In this document: positions 46,743 to 58,747 of the stretch, in pieces
How positions within the stretch are numbered: position 1 is the first letter of the stretch
How the letters are laid out: the number at the start of each line of letters is the position of its first letter
Source: Theristus sp. LFF4_11
Taxonomy: Eukaryota > Nematoda > Chromadorea > Monhysterida > Xyalidae
Reading direction: 5' to 3'
Length of the DNA: 64,000 nt
Assembly (NCBI GenBank): GCA_030248135.1
Contig: JASANC010000625.1
Span: 43,267-107,266 of the forward strand
Notes under the pieces: model-generated
Seen by the model: only the letters and a program-made list of their open reading frames with translations
What the model was told of the DNA's origin: nothing
The model's database searches: none
Made by a program: the position numbers and the translations under genes

Positions 46743-48727
46743 CTGAGGGGGCCGGTGGCAAGAAACACGCGCACCACACAAACACACGCACATTCAGAGC
46801 AGCCAGCGCTGACATGCACTTTAACCAAGTAAAGCGTGGAAGCTTCTGGGAAAACGCAATAAAGCGGAAGAAAACAGCGGAAAACGCAATAAAGCGGAAG
46901 AAAACAGCGGAGCCTTGCTATACAGTCAAACTGGTAAGTGTAACCAGATCGTGCAATCAAGCAATTGAATCTGGTTTGTTGATTGGCAGAATAGAACTGG
47001 TTGGACCAGGTCAATCACATAGCGCAATAATTCAAAAGCAGCCAATCAGCGGTTTGCCTATTTTAAAGCTTCCCAAGAATCCGGTTGCCAAAACTATGCA
47101 ATGCTGATTGGGTTGCCACAGCAAACTGCCACCAATCAGCGGCCTGTTCCTCTTCTGACATTTGATCGTGTGCGTGTGCGTGTGTGCGCGCGCATGCATC
47201 TGCTGCGCATTTTCTTGCCAAGCAACCCCCTGTATTCAGTAGTGTTGTTCGTTTCGTTACACGACGCCATGCTCGTTTCGACTGTCGCCATAAAACTTAC
47301 CAAACTAATCAACCAATATTTCAAGACTCTAGAATTTGGATTGGCCATGTTTCAAGCTGAAAAATAAAAAGATTTCATTGCGTAAACGTAACATAAAAAC
47401 GTCTCAGGCAGTTCTGCCTGGTGTCCGTCGCACTGACGAGCCAGGGGGCACCGCGGCATATACGGTAATGTATACCTGGCGAAGCTGCAAACAGCGAACT
47501 TTCCACATGGAAAATGAAATGATGACTGTAGCAGTAACCAGACGGTGAAATGCCTGACAATAGTTGAACAACTGACATATTCACGCAAATAAATAAATTT
47601 CTTTTTGCATTCCAATATATGCGTGCCCTTTTCATGTCATGCCCCTTTTCGTTTCTAAAAAATGAGCATCCGTGGTAAGCGTGGTACACACACCGCTTCA
47701 CTACTTTTTACCACGGCACGGCCACATTCAGGTGTGGCACAAGAGAATGCAGACATAAAAGGCCACGCGTATAGAAATGCAGATGAGATTTTTTGTCTGT
47801 GCTTGAACTTGCTTAAAGCTACTAAAGTTTTGTTTGGCAGACAAAATAATCAGTAACTGAAATCCTCGAACTACTGACGCTTGGTCATTCATAACATTTT
47901 TCGCAAATTGCAACAAAGAGCTGTCTTTTTTCGGAATTTTCGCACGTCCGTATCGGTTATCTTGAACTACAGCGAGAAAATTAGCCGCCTCCACTTTTTT
48001 GGTGGGGTTTGTAATAGTTTGATAGATTGTCGGCAAACCTGAGCGCCTGCGAAGATTTTCACAAATGATTATTGCAATAATGCCGAGTGCTGCGACGGGG
48101 CGTTCTCGCACATCAAACAAACAAACAGAATTGTTCAGCGGCTGAGGCGTTTTTGTGGCGTCAACGTCTCTTACGTAGTAGCCATTAGTGATTTATTTGC
48201 TACGATTGTGCTGCGCTGGCTGGCGTTAAAAAAGCGTTTCAGAGATTTCAGCCACAGAAGTGAAATTTTATCAGCATATTTCCGACTCCACTGAGATGCG
48301 CTTTTTGAACATTCGATCATCTTCAGCACATTTATGAAATGTGCAACACACAAAAAAAGGAAACACACAATTTACCGACGTCTGCGTCGGCAAGTCAAGT
48401 CGGCCACAGAACACTAGGCTGTCAAAAAACACAGAAAGCTGCACTGTACTGAGACCTCAAAGCATCATACTTCATATAACACGACACAACCACTTCAATA
48501 ACAAATTAGCAACGAAGAACAAAACATGCACCGGTGAGTGACATAGCAGTGCAGTCAAACTGTAAAACGCACATGCAGTTTGGCTGATTGGTTGCCTCGA
48601 ACTAATTCAGCCAATCAGTGAGGCCAGTTCAAAAGCGGCCATTCAACGAGGTGAAGCCAATAACATGCTCTACAATTCGACCGTAAATCCAAGACCCCCA
48701 TTCTTTGCAAAACTGTTTTCATCCATG
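46743..48727. other. Region between the aminopeptidase and HTATSF1-like genes
   Basis: The missing 5' exon(s) of the aminopeptidase should lie here. One candidate, 47348 downward, encodes a hydrophobic start (MANPNSRVLKYWLISLVSF) but its donors do not give the required phase. A 23-bp direct duplication lies at 46857-46908. An unexplained - strand open frame lies at 47870-48165. CCAAT-containing stretches occur near 47040-47140 and 48580-48620. Confidence 0.45.
47870..48165 (-). other. Unassigned - strand open frame, possible exon
   Basis: The - strand is open for about 95 codons with protein-like composition: a hydrophobic stretch (VAALGIIAIIICENL), then a basic and polar part (PKKDSSLLQFAKNVMNDQ). 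There is no ATG at its start and no clear acceptor, and no family was recognised. It could be an exon of an unseen gene, part of the aminopeptidase 5' end, or chance. Confidence 0.2.
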
Positions 48728-51700
48728 TCAATCATTTTCACTGCGCTGCAACTCTTCAGTTTTTGCCCTTTTCGCATCACCTTCGTCGTCGCCCGAATCA
48801 GACTCCGCCTCCTCCTCCTCCGAAGACGATCCCTCCAGGAATGCTTGCCAGCTTTTCTCGCGTGTTTCACTGGTGGAACCGCCAGCGGCCGCTGCTGCTG
48901 CCGTCTGATCAGTGGCGCTGGGCTTGTACCTGCGACGGACACTGGGAGAATGCGCCATTTCAGACTGATCAACAATTGAAAAAACAACACGCCAAAAAAC
49001 TGATACGTGACGTTTTCAATAAGATACTATCGTGTATAATCTCTTTTACCTTTGCATTTTTACCGCCATATTTTTGAATTTCCGCAACCGAAGGGTGTGC
49101 CACAAATAGATAAACGAGGACAAGTGGATTCGAATTTCACTCAAGGTAACAGACAGATTCCCGAGGAAACCTCTGTCGAAAAAAGAACTCACAGGTACAC
49201 GCATAATTCTCAATGGCACTGACTTTGTCTTTCCGTCCCAAGTGTGCGCACGGAGTTGTCTTGACCGCATCACCCTGTAGTCCATCATTTTCACACAGTC
49301 ATCAGCTTCCGGTGCGCTTGCGTAGGTCACCGTTGCTACGCCTTCGGGGTTCGTCTGAAATAAATTGAAGTTATGTTATGATATTATAGATTTTTAGACG
49401 GTAAAACCACAGAAAACAACGTGTTCGTATGCATTGCTCATAGTTTTGTAGAACTGGCCCCTGAAGTTGACAAAAAAAGCAAAGGAATGTGTGAAATCTA
49501 AAACACCACAAAAATCAACTGCAACAACTACAGCTATCAGAAGAGCGACAGCAACAGCGACAATCTGGACTGCATTCAAAAATTCAAATAGAACATGTTT
49601 TTTTCAAAAAGAACCAACAGAAAAACCTGCTAAATAAAGTTAAAAAACAGAAACAACTGATTTTCAACGATTTTCCAACATGCTTCAGCGTGAAACTTGT
49701 ATTTTTCAAGCCCGTCGACTAATTTCAAATTTTTAGACGAATGCCAAAATTGTGGCATTTCAAAAAACACCATCAACCGAAATGGCGTAAATGAATGGTA
49801 TCTACCGAATACTGTTTTGAAACGATGTCCACTCCAACGACTTACATTCATTTTACTTTTGCCAAAAATGTCCTTTTCACGAGCATAAGGTTTATTGAAA
49901 GATCTTGCCAAGACCAAAAAAGTAGACACCGTACTTCGTTTAGTCCACAGTTTTGGCATTTGACTGTTCACGCTAACTGCTAACGAAAAATCATAACTTT
50001 CGACATGTGGTAATGTTTCACTCAGGCTACATAAAAAAGCACTGGAATGGGTGGATGGGGGGTACTCGAACTCTCGTCTGAGCCCAAGGAGGGAAAATTA
50101 ATTTGGGGGAGGGATTACGTTTTGTTTTCCAAAAATGGCTCTTTTATGCCCTACGTGAAACATTATTACAAGTGAGAAAATGCACTATGAAAAGTGAAAA
50201 ACTGTGTGTAAACTTGAAACAACACCAACAAAATCAAAATTTCAACCGCATGCTAACTGTATGCTGCACACCTTGCATAAGTTTTGCAATTCGACTGTAT
50301 CACTACGATGAAGATGGCAATGAACAACAAGAACACCTTGAAAACAGTGCGACTTACGTCATAAATGACAGTCTTCTTCACTTGCCCATATTTGGCGCAC
50401 TCCTCGCGAAGCAACTCTTCGATTGTGAACAGTTTACTGGCGTCCTTCTGGAAACAAAAAGCGACATTTGCCACGTGAATTCATTCATTCATTGCAGAAA
50501 CATTCATTCGGCACTGCTGTAACAGCATCGTGTGATAGCCGTGGCTAAAAACATCGCCTAAAATGCCAAACAACAAAGCATCCGACTCACATCGAGCTCC
50601 TCCACTGTGAAAACGTTCGAAATCACGACCGTGCATTCGTGCTTGGCGCGTTCGCCCTTCAGTTTCTCCGGGCGCCAGTCAAACAGTCTGCAATAGAAAC
50701 ACAGTCGAACTCGGCGGATTGGTTGGTGATCACGGGATGCGTGCTCTCTGTGCAGAAATTGCTGTGAAGGCGGAGTTTAGTTTGCACAGAACGCATGCAT
50801 CACGTGATCACCAACCAATCAGCTGATTCCCCGTATATGGAATGAACGCCAGTATGTGCCCTGTGCATGGGCAGAGTGCGTCAGTGACACCACGAGTGTT
50901 CTGGTCACTGTTTCGCGGCCTCGCCGGTTGAATCAAACAAAATTTCCCAGCGTTTCACTTTACTTGACACGAAACGTCCAACGCACGCCTAATAGTAAAG
51001 CAGTTGAATTGAAACTGCATGTTTTCCAAAATCTAAAAAAACAGAAACACGCACTTTTGCTGTCGCTCTTTGAATCTCTGTTTCTCCTTCGCCGTCAGTT
51101 TTCGACGCTTTTTGCTCGGATCGAAGCTGCCCTTCAACTCGAATTTCGCCTCTTCCACCGTGATTCGCTTGCCCTTCACATCGGCTCCATCAAGAATTTG
51201 CAATGCAAGGTCCACTGATTCTTTCTGTGAAAAATAAAATTGCGAATTGTTCACACTAAAGGACCATTTACGTTGAGGCCTGGTCTTTACGTCGCTTCAC
51301 TTCACCAGTGGCACAACAGAGTCCTTCAATGTGCTTTAGCTTCCAACATTATTAGACTTGCCTTCAAGCAAAGCGAGTCACAAAAACAAGGTAGAATGTA
51401 ACGTTTGCTTGCATGCCGCATCGTGTTCCTATTCAGAATGTTACCAAACAACTCAACCCACCTTGACATAACAGCAGCGTCCGTCTCCCTTGTTGGTGCC
51501 GTCTTCATTTTTGTACAGTTTTACTTTGGTCGTTCGCGTCAACGGGTCGAGATCAATGATGCCGCACTTGGACATCAGTTCCTGAATTGTGATTTTTAAG
51601 CTTATATTTTGTTTTATGACATACGGATTTCAGTATTTCGTTCTTGAGCAACAAAAAAATAAAAATCAAATGATGTGACCGTTTGTCACCTCAAACTCCT

Positions 51701-54700
51701 GCAGCGTAAAATCGAGCGGCAGACCAGAGACGTACACGTTCGTGTTCTTTTGATCGTCCATTTCGAACCACGCTGAAAAGAAAGCATGGTGAACGGCATA
51801 AAATGACGTTGATCGATCACGCAATCTTCAAGATCCGCATGCACAGCACAACAGCTCGAATCAACAACTTTGTTTGCTGTAAATAAATCTCTCCAAAGTT
51901 TGCCAAGTTGGCGGTTTCAGAGTAAGATTGATTTTCGCCAACTTCTAAAAGACCCAAACAAGCCCGCAGCACCCAGCCCACTTCTGTTGCGCTCGCGTTC
52001 AGCGGCCTCTGCTCGTCGCTGCTTCTTCTGTTGCCTGACGTACAGCTTGCGCTCGGCGGCTGACATCGCAGCGAGCTTCTCTTTCTCCTCGCGCTGTCGC
52101 TGCTTGCGCTCTTCAGCTTCGTTTGACTTTTCGTCGGAGACAGTCGTCGTTGACGGTTTGCCTGCCTGACACGATTCCACAAGAGTGCTTGTTTGAAACT
52201 GACTCATTCTTTGTTTCTGTGTGATCGTGATGTGTGCTTGCTAGCATGCCGTTCACATTGTCGCGACGCGACTCACCGCGAAGCGCGTGACGTGTGCGCA
52301 CCGCATGGCGGCATACACAAAAGGTACACACGCACATTTCAGCATGCTGCTGTCAGTCAATGTGCAAGTTGTGGTCCTATTTTCTTGAATCATGCCACAA
52401 AAGAACACCGTTTTCGCCCAACAACGTCTCGCTTCCACCAGTGCCAGTGCTCACTTTGTCAGCCCCTTCGCCAGTGCCCGTTTCTTCATCACTCGACCCA
52501 CTGCCGTCACCACCACCAACAAACTCCACCGGTCTCGGCAGATTCCTGACGCTCGCCTCGACGACCGCTTGCTCGTGCTGCACGCCGTAGCCCATCTGCA
52601 AATCGCCATCGTCGCTCAATGCTTCGGTTACAGCAGTCGCTTGTAGCGCGCGAGTTTCTTGTTTTTCATAACTACTTTTGGAAACACATGCACACACCAG
52701 TTTTTGAAACCCAGAATGAAATTCGAACCTACAACTCTGTTTTCTCGCACGGGTGCGTTTTTACACGAGGTAAAAACTGGCTGGCTGTGATCGTTTCTGA
52801 GCGTCTGACCGTCACCTGATATCTAGCAATGAAGTCATCATCAACGACCGCTTGCCAGTCCTGTTTCGCAGCATTCCACTCGTATTCCGTGCCGTCGCGC
52901 GGATCCGTGAATTTGTTGATGCGGCTGAAATTTGTGCGGAATGTCTGGTGAACAATTTGTGAGGAACGGGGGCGTAATTGTGATAGCTGACTGATGTCGC
53001 TATTTGCGATATCTTAGTCATATGATAAATTTAACTTACCCGAAATTGCTAACATTCAAGCTTAGTCATGTAAAAGTGATCCTGTGAGCTATGAATAGAG
53101 ATGTGCTTATGACTTGTGACTAACTGGATAACAGCTCTCCATTGTTGATTGTTGTCTATGATATCATGCGGATGCGCGAGCGAGCGCCAGCGAGCGGACA
53201 GCGCATCACGCATAATATGAGCCGTTATCCCCTCGCGCGCTTTTTTCAAATTTGCTCGCTGCGTCCAGCGAGCATAGTATAAGCCACAAACTTGGCACTG
53301 TGCACACGAAACGAACACCCAAAGTTGTGCTTGGAGCCGCGAAAAAATTTTTATCCGACTACTTTTCATACGCTGTAGACACGAAAAACCTATTCTGAAA
53401 ACAGTGTTACTTCTTTCCCTTTCTATTTTTTTTTTCAGCTATGTAATCAACATGTGTTCGCCCTTTAAATTTTTGCCTGCGACACTTTCACAGTCGAACA
53501 AAAATGTCCCCTGGGGTAATTCCATCCGGAGATTTTGAAAATCGGGTTAATTTTTTACCCAGACCCTGTTTTTGGGTAAAAAATTGGGCATTTTTAATTG
53601 TTTGGAGGGTTTTCACCTGGTTTTAAGTGTTCGCCCTTTCAATTTTTAGCTGGGACACTTTCACAGTTGAACAAAAATGTTTCCTAGGGTAATTTCATCC
53701 GTATTTTCTGAAAATTTAGTTTATTTTTTTGCCCGGGCACTTTTTGAGTTAAAATTGTGCATTTTTGAAAGTTCGTAGCATTTTGACTGAGTATCAGTTT
53801 TCACTCTTACAAATTTTGTCTGAGCTACGAAAAATAATAGGAAAAAGCTCTAGTCCGTAGTAATTCAATGCGCTGATCACGGATTTTGGGTTAGTTTTCT
53901 TACGTGAGCAACTCTAGATGCTGAATCGTGACGATTTCCGGCGAATCGGCCGTGGAAATCGGCGAAATCGGTCCAGAAATGAAAAACAAGAAAACTATGT
54001 TTTCCAGTGTAATTCAATGCGCTGATCACGGATTTTGGGTTAGTTTTCTTATGTGAGCAACTCTAGATACCGAATCGTGACGATTTCGGGCGAATCGGCC
54101 GTCGAAATTGGCGAAATCGGTCCAGAAACGAAAAACAAGAAAAGGGTGTTTTCCAGAGTAATTCAATGCGCTGATCACGGATTTTGGGTTAGTTTTCTTA
54201 CGTGAGCAACTCTAGATACTGAATCGTGACGATTTCGGGCGAATCGGCCGTCGAAATTGGCGAAATCGGTCCAGAAACGAAAAACAAGAAAATGGTGTTT
54301 TCCAGGGTAATTCAATGCGCTGATCACGAATTTTGGGTTAGTTTTTTATGCAAGCAACTCTAGATGCTGAATCGTGACGATGTCGGGCGAATCGGCCGTG
54401 GAAATCGGCGAAATCGGTCCAGAAACGAAAAACAAGAAAAAAATGTTTTCCAGGGTAATTCAATGCGCTGATCACGGATATTGGGTTAGTTTTCTTACGT
54501 GAGCAACTCTAGATGCTGAATCGTAACGATTTCGGGCGAATCGGCCGTGGAAATTGGCGAAATCGGTCCAGAAACGAAAAACAAGAAAAGGGTGTTTTCC
54601 ATGGTAATTCAATGCGCTGATCACGGATTTTGGATTAGTTTTTTTATGTGAGCAACTCTAGATACTGAATCGTGACGATTTCGGGCGAATCGGTCGTGGA

Positions 54701-57149
54701 AATTGGCGAAATCGGTCCGGAAACGAAAAACGAGAAAAAGATGTTTTCCAGGGTAATTCAATGCGGTGATCACGGATTTTGGTTACTTTTCTTACGTGAG
54801 CTACTCTAGATGCTGAACCGTGACGATTTCGGGCGAATCGGCCGTGGAAATTGGCGAAATCGGTCCAGAAACGAAAAATAAGAAAAGGGTGTTTTCCAGG
54901 GTAATTCAATGCGCTGATCACGGATTTTGTGTTAGTTTTTTCAAGTAAGCAACTCTAGTTACCGAATCGTGACGATTTCGGGCGAATCGGCCGTGGACTT
55001 CAGCGAAATCGGTCCAGAAATGAAAAAAAAGAAAACGGCGTTTTCCACGGTAATCAATGCACTGATCACGGATTTTGGGTTAGTTTTTTATGTGAGCAAC
55101 TCTAGATACCGAATCGTGACGATTTCGGGCGAATCGGCCGTGGAAATTGGCGAAATCGGTCCAGAAATGAAAAACAAAAAAAACGGTGTTTTCCATGGTT
55201 ATTAAATACACTGATCACGGATTTTGTGTTAGTTTTTTCATGTGATGAGCAACTCTAGATACCGAATCGTGACGATTTCGGGCGAATCGGCCGTGGAATT
55301 TAGTGAACACCGGTCCAGAAATGAAAAACAAGAAATCGGTGTTTTCCATGGTAATTCATTGCGCCGATCACGGCTTTTGGGTCAGTTTTCTTATGTGAGA
55401 AATTCTAGGTACTGAATCGTGACGATTTTGGGCGAATCGTCCGTAAAAATAGCATAGACGAAATTGGCCTAAAAACGAAAAACCTGAGTTGTCCGGGGTT
55501 CAGAAGAATGTGTGACCAACGTATTGTGATTTTGGTCCGACCTTTGGGGCTTATGTAAAAGTCAGAATATTATCTAAAAATGCGGGAGACGCATATAAAA
55601 GGAGGAATATGGCCTTGTGTAAGCAGTGAAAGACTTGGCTCGACAACGCTTTTCAAGTCTCTGATGTGGTACACACGGATACAAGTACATAAGAGTCATA
55701 TTTTTGCGCCGTTTATTTTTTATTTCGGTTGCAAGTGGCAACCCTCGTACATTGTAGACAAATGAAACTTTCACATTTGCTTTTTTCTAGCATTTAGCGA
55801 CCTCTAAAACCACTAAAATAACGATCAGACTTTAGATCGCTGACACTGGTTTGCACAAAGTGTATCGCAGAGGCATTGGGAACGCGGTCTCCTTCTGTGG
55901 CAATGACTCACCGGTTTATCCTGCCACAAGAGTTTGGTAAAAAGGGTGAAAATCAACGGAAGACAACACTTTTTGCACTGGTGCTGCTGTATGCACAGCG
56001 GTGCGTACGTCAGCAACAACGATAAAGCTACATGCAGCAATGTTTTGCAATCTCTGATGTTTCTGTTTTTTGCACAGAATTTACAGTACAGCCGATCAAA
56101 CATGGCAGTTTTTTCCAGGGTGCAAGGAGCGCGCGAATTTTGAATGAAAGAAAAAGAAGTTCAGAAACCAAATTGTATGCCAAATTTGACGCGTTTTTTT
56201 TAAACTAATGGATTATCCGTATTATTCTGTTCATTCTTTCTCCCTTGCACACATGATTGCAAAATTATGTTGGCATTTTTGAAAAAGACAACTCCTAGTC
56301 AGCGACTAATGCCGCCTTGATGGACTGCCTCATTTATTCGGCCATGCTGTACAGAATTTCGCACATGATGTGATTTTAGACTAAACTGAAGAGGACAATT
56401 GAAAAATATCTAGATAACTTCAAAGTTTTTACGCTTTTCAGCAAGCTTTTAAACAACAAACGCGGCGCAAAAATATGACTCTTATGTACTTGTATCCGTG
56501 TGTACCACATCAGAGACTTGAAAAGCGTTGTCGAGCCAAGTCTTTCACTGCTTACACAAGGCCATATTCCTCCTTTTATATGCGTCTCCCGCATTTTTAG
56601 ATAATCTGGCCCGTTTATATCTGACGTATGCGCATACGGCGTCACGTCACGTCACTTTACGTTTTGTATCATTGCATACTGCCGTTCATACCTGAGCTGA
56701 CGCACGTCCGCATACGTCAGGTATAAACGGCCTTAAGTGAAGTGACTGACGATAGCCAAAAAATAACCATTTGTGGGAATGGACTAATCATCGTACTGCG
56801 CATGCTCTCAAGCAAGGGAGTTCGAGAAATCAGGTCACGTCAGGCTCTGAGTGAGAAATTCTGAAGAGATGGACACAAAAATGAACTGAACAACAACAAA
56901 ACACACGCACGAACCGGTTGACTGCGCTGTTTCTCGGGCGTCGTTTGTAGTTTGTTGTTGTTGGCCACTTTCACGTGCACATGCACACCACTGTTTCCCG
57001 TCAGCATCGTAGAACATGCGTTCGCCTGTGCTCTGCTGTGTGCAGTACCAACGACCGTCGACGAATTCCATCGCTGGGTCAGTCATCGTCGTCGTCGTTT
57101 CGCTCTCCTCTTCCTTCGACTTGTTCGCGTTGGGTTTCGCTTCGTCCAT
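48728..57149 (-). CDS. HTATSF1: HTATSF1/CUS2-like U2 snRNP splicing factor
   Basis: Nuclear RNA-binding protein family that assists U2 snRNP (SF3B1) function. Exons in transcript order: 57149-56911, 52924-52816, one around 52690-52400 (boundaries unresolved), 52165-51982, 51772-51690, 51581-51462, 51224-51055, 50687-50591, 50447-50358, 49354-49224, 48929-48728; phases agree from 52165 on. N-terminal repeats resemble the TatSF1 start (DPRDGTEYEWNAAKQDW, then DDDFIARYQ). A basic coiled stretch leads into RRM1 (NTNVYVSGLPLDFTLQEFE; KGDGRCCYVK, the RNP1-like part), then RLFDWRPE and the second RRM, a UHM type (ELLREECAKYGQVKKTVIYD; GVATVTYASAPEADDC; RQLRAHTWDG). The C-terminus is acidic and Ser-rich (SSSEEEEAESDSGDDEG), as in the family. 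The large first intron carries satellite and transposon DNA. Homology is strong; the middle exon needs transcript support. Confidence 0.88.
50705..50836. mobile_element. Small MITE, about 130 bp, copy 2
   Basis: Near-palindrome with arms TTGGTTGGTGATCACGGGATGCG and GCATGCATCACGTGATCACCAACCAA. It is homologous to the MITE at 26269-26430 in inverse orientation, sharing GGCGGAGTTT and the CACGTGAT block. It begins CACAGTCGAACTCGG, close to that copy's end. It sits in an HTATSF1 intron. Confidence 0.7.
53450..53800. repeat. Two tandem copies of a ~174-bp repeat
   Basis: GTGTTCGCCCTTTAAATTTTTGCC at 53453 recurs, slightly changed, at 53627. Both units continue with GACACTTTCACAGT, AACAAAAATGT and GGGTAATTxCATCC. 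This pair directly precedes the 149-bp array and has a different sequence. Confidence 0.8.
53840..55490. repeat. Satellite array, 11 copies of a 149-bp unit
   Basis: The marker GCTGATCACGGATTTTGGGT recurs at 53872, 54021, 54170, 54319, 54467, 54616, 54765, 54913, 55061, 55210 and 55363, giving a period of 148-149 bp except the last (153). Units share AGCAACTCTAGAT, GAATCGTGACGATTTC and CGAAATCGGTCCAGAAA. The array lies within the first intron of the HTATSF1-like gene. Outer units are more diverged. Confidence 0.95.
55569..56605. mobile_element. 1037-bp DNA transposon with perfect ~143-bp terminal inverted repeats
   Basis: 55569-55711 and 56463-56605 are reverse complements with no mismatch found by eye, beginning ATTATCTAAAAATGCGGGAG. 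The ~750-bp interior has no transposase-like frame, so the element is non-autonomous. No target-site duplication is evident. The identity of the arms suggests recent insertion or gene conversion. It lies in the HTATSF1 first intron, immediately after the satellite. Confidence 0.88.
56608..56732. mobile_element. 125-bp MITE with ~25-bp inverted ends
   Basis: GGCCCGTTTATATCTGACGTATGCG on the left and CGCATACGTCAGGTATAAACGGCC on the right are inverted copies with two differences. It starts two bases after the 1037-bp element ends, implying a shared insertion site or nested insertion. Confidence 0.75.
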
Positions 57150-57279
57150 CTTTTCTATGGACCACAAAAAAATAATAAAAAATTTGACTGCCACTGCTAG
57201 GGTAAACAAAAAGCAAAATTAAAAAAAAAAACTAAATAAAAAAACAAAGCCAATTTACAAAACAATCGAATTTTTTTCC

Positions 57280-57497
57280 TCTATCATGCTCTGAAAACCT
57301 CATTTTTGGCACAATTTTTAAAAGTTCAACAAAAAGTTTATTTGACATTACCTTGAAAAACAGTCAGCACGTCAAAAAACGACATTTTGGACCGTTTTAT
57401 TTTTTTACCGATTAATTTCAGGCTTGCGCGCTTTTGTGAATGTGTTGATGTGAACTGGCCGTGAGGCTTACAAATAAACTTGATTGATTGATTGAAA
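57280..57497. repeat. Repeat family B, copy 2, with (ATTG)n tail
   Basis: Homologous to 37885-38030. The right end reads CTTACAAATAAACTTGATTG and continues in ATTG repeats, the kind of short tandem tail found at 3' ends of some non-LTR retrotransposons and SINEs. A 5'-truncated LINE 3' UTR is the likely origin. Confidence 0.55.
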
Positions 57498-57524
57498 CCA
57501 GTACCGTGGGCCCAAAACAATTTT

Positions 57525-57735
57525 CGAAGGAGGGGGGGTATGGTGCCGTGGGGGGGGGGTGCCGACCAAAAAGTGAGGGGGGGTCCAACCTATGGTAACG
57601 TGGGACCCCCCCAGTACCGTGGGCGGGGGGGGTGGGGGGGTACACCTAGGGTTAGGGGAAAAAAAAAAAATCCGGATTTTTTTTTTAAATTAAAAAAAAA
57701 ATTTTTTTTTTAAAAAAAAAAATTTTTTTTACAAG
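57525..57735. repeat. G-rich block followed by A/T homopolymer blocks
   Basis: Runs of G8-G10 and C7 (with GTACCGTGGG repeated) are followed by blocks of pure A and pure T, 8-11 bases each. Natural low-complexity DNA and an assembly artefact both fit. Confidence 0.7.
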
Positions 57736-58747
57736 TTAGGTTCGTTCGAAGCGTCTCGTCGAGCTGAGTTCATCTAGACTATTTTCAGAACGATCCGGGA
57801 AACTATAAGAGCGAAAATCGTGTTTTATTGAAATTATGTCCATTTCATAGAGGGAAAGTTGCATTTTCAACAGTAAAACAGGGCAATTTTTCACGTGTAC
57901 TTGAATATTGAACCGTTCTTAGTGGTTCCTCTTTAGAAAATTACCAAAATTTGACTGTGTTCAAAAATTCCTGTTTGCTGTGGCTAAGTCGGCAACCCCT
58001 GTCGACCCGGTCGCCCCCCCCCCAAGACACTTACTTTCAGGTTCAACCAGCTATGCTATCTGCCACATGGCGAGAGCCCACTCTTCAAATCATCGTATCG
58101 AAAACACGTACCATGATTTCGCGATCACGTTGCGGGCAACTGACAGACGCAAGTTTAACACGTTAGTTTAGCTCAGCACGCAAGTTTTAACATGTGGCCA
58201 TGTTATCGGGTATCTGAAAAACGGTCGTGTGATGTGGTATTAACCAACATCTCCGCTCAAATTGTTTAACAATATATCGCACAACTCCATTGTAGACCTA
58301 TAACATACGCCAATCAACAAGATATCATGTTCATCTCATGGCCTACCGACTGAAAAACATGTTCTAAGTTGCAAGAAAACGATTTCTGAAACGATATTTC
58401 AATTCAGTTAAGTCATTTCAACGCTAAAAATTGACTCTAGAAGTCATCCAAATCGAAAAACATGGAGTACGTCGGTCAAAATGACCAAATAATGACATTT
58501 ACCTAAGCACACAAAGAAGTTGGGAAGAAAATTTGGTTTGAACTTTCAAAAAATTATGCCATAAATCGAATTTTCAGAGCAAAGTAGAAGAAAAAAATTT
58601 TCAAACTTGAGGGTGCTACGACGGGCACAATCGATCAAGCTGGCACGGGCGTTGGGCAACAAACGAGCGGCATCCGAACTGTCTTCACCGTCGTCGCTGA
58701 CAAGTGAACAGTGTGCAAAACGACCGACTGGTCCCGTCGCCGCCGAA

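Larger units (their letters stand above)
57150..58564. other. Region between the HTATSF1-like gene and the retrotransposon
   Basis: No gene is seen. It holds repeat family B copy 2 (57280-57430) ending in ATTGATTGATTG (57480-57496). A G-rich block follows (57525-57640), then alternating A and T homopolymers (57658-57732). From 57740 to 58564 nothing is recognised. Confidence 0.5.

Noticed and set aside
46421..47014. N-terminal extension of the first aminopeptidase exon through 47014
   Set aside because: The extension contains a repeated RCFLPLYCVF from a DNA duplication and Cys-rich nonsense; a good acceptor (CCCCTCAG) at 46743 marks the true exon start.
48728..49077. + strand frames opposite the last HTATSF1 exon
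   Set aside because: They are antisense shadows of the acidic Ser/Glu-rich tail; splice sites and homology are on the - strand.
53840..55490. Possible CRISPR array
   Set aside because: The units are contiguous 149-bp tandem copies without unique spacers, in a eukaryotic intron.
55574..56645. Open frames within the 1037-bp inverted-end element
   Set aside because: They are mirror-image readings of the identical arms and have no transposase features.
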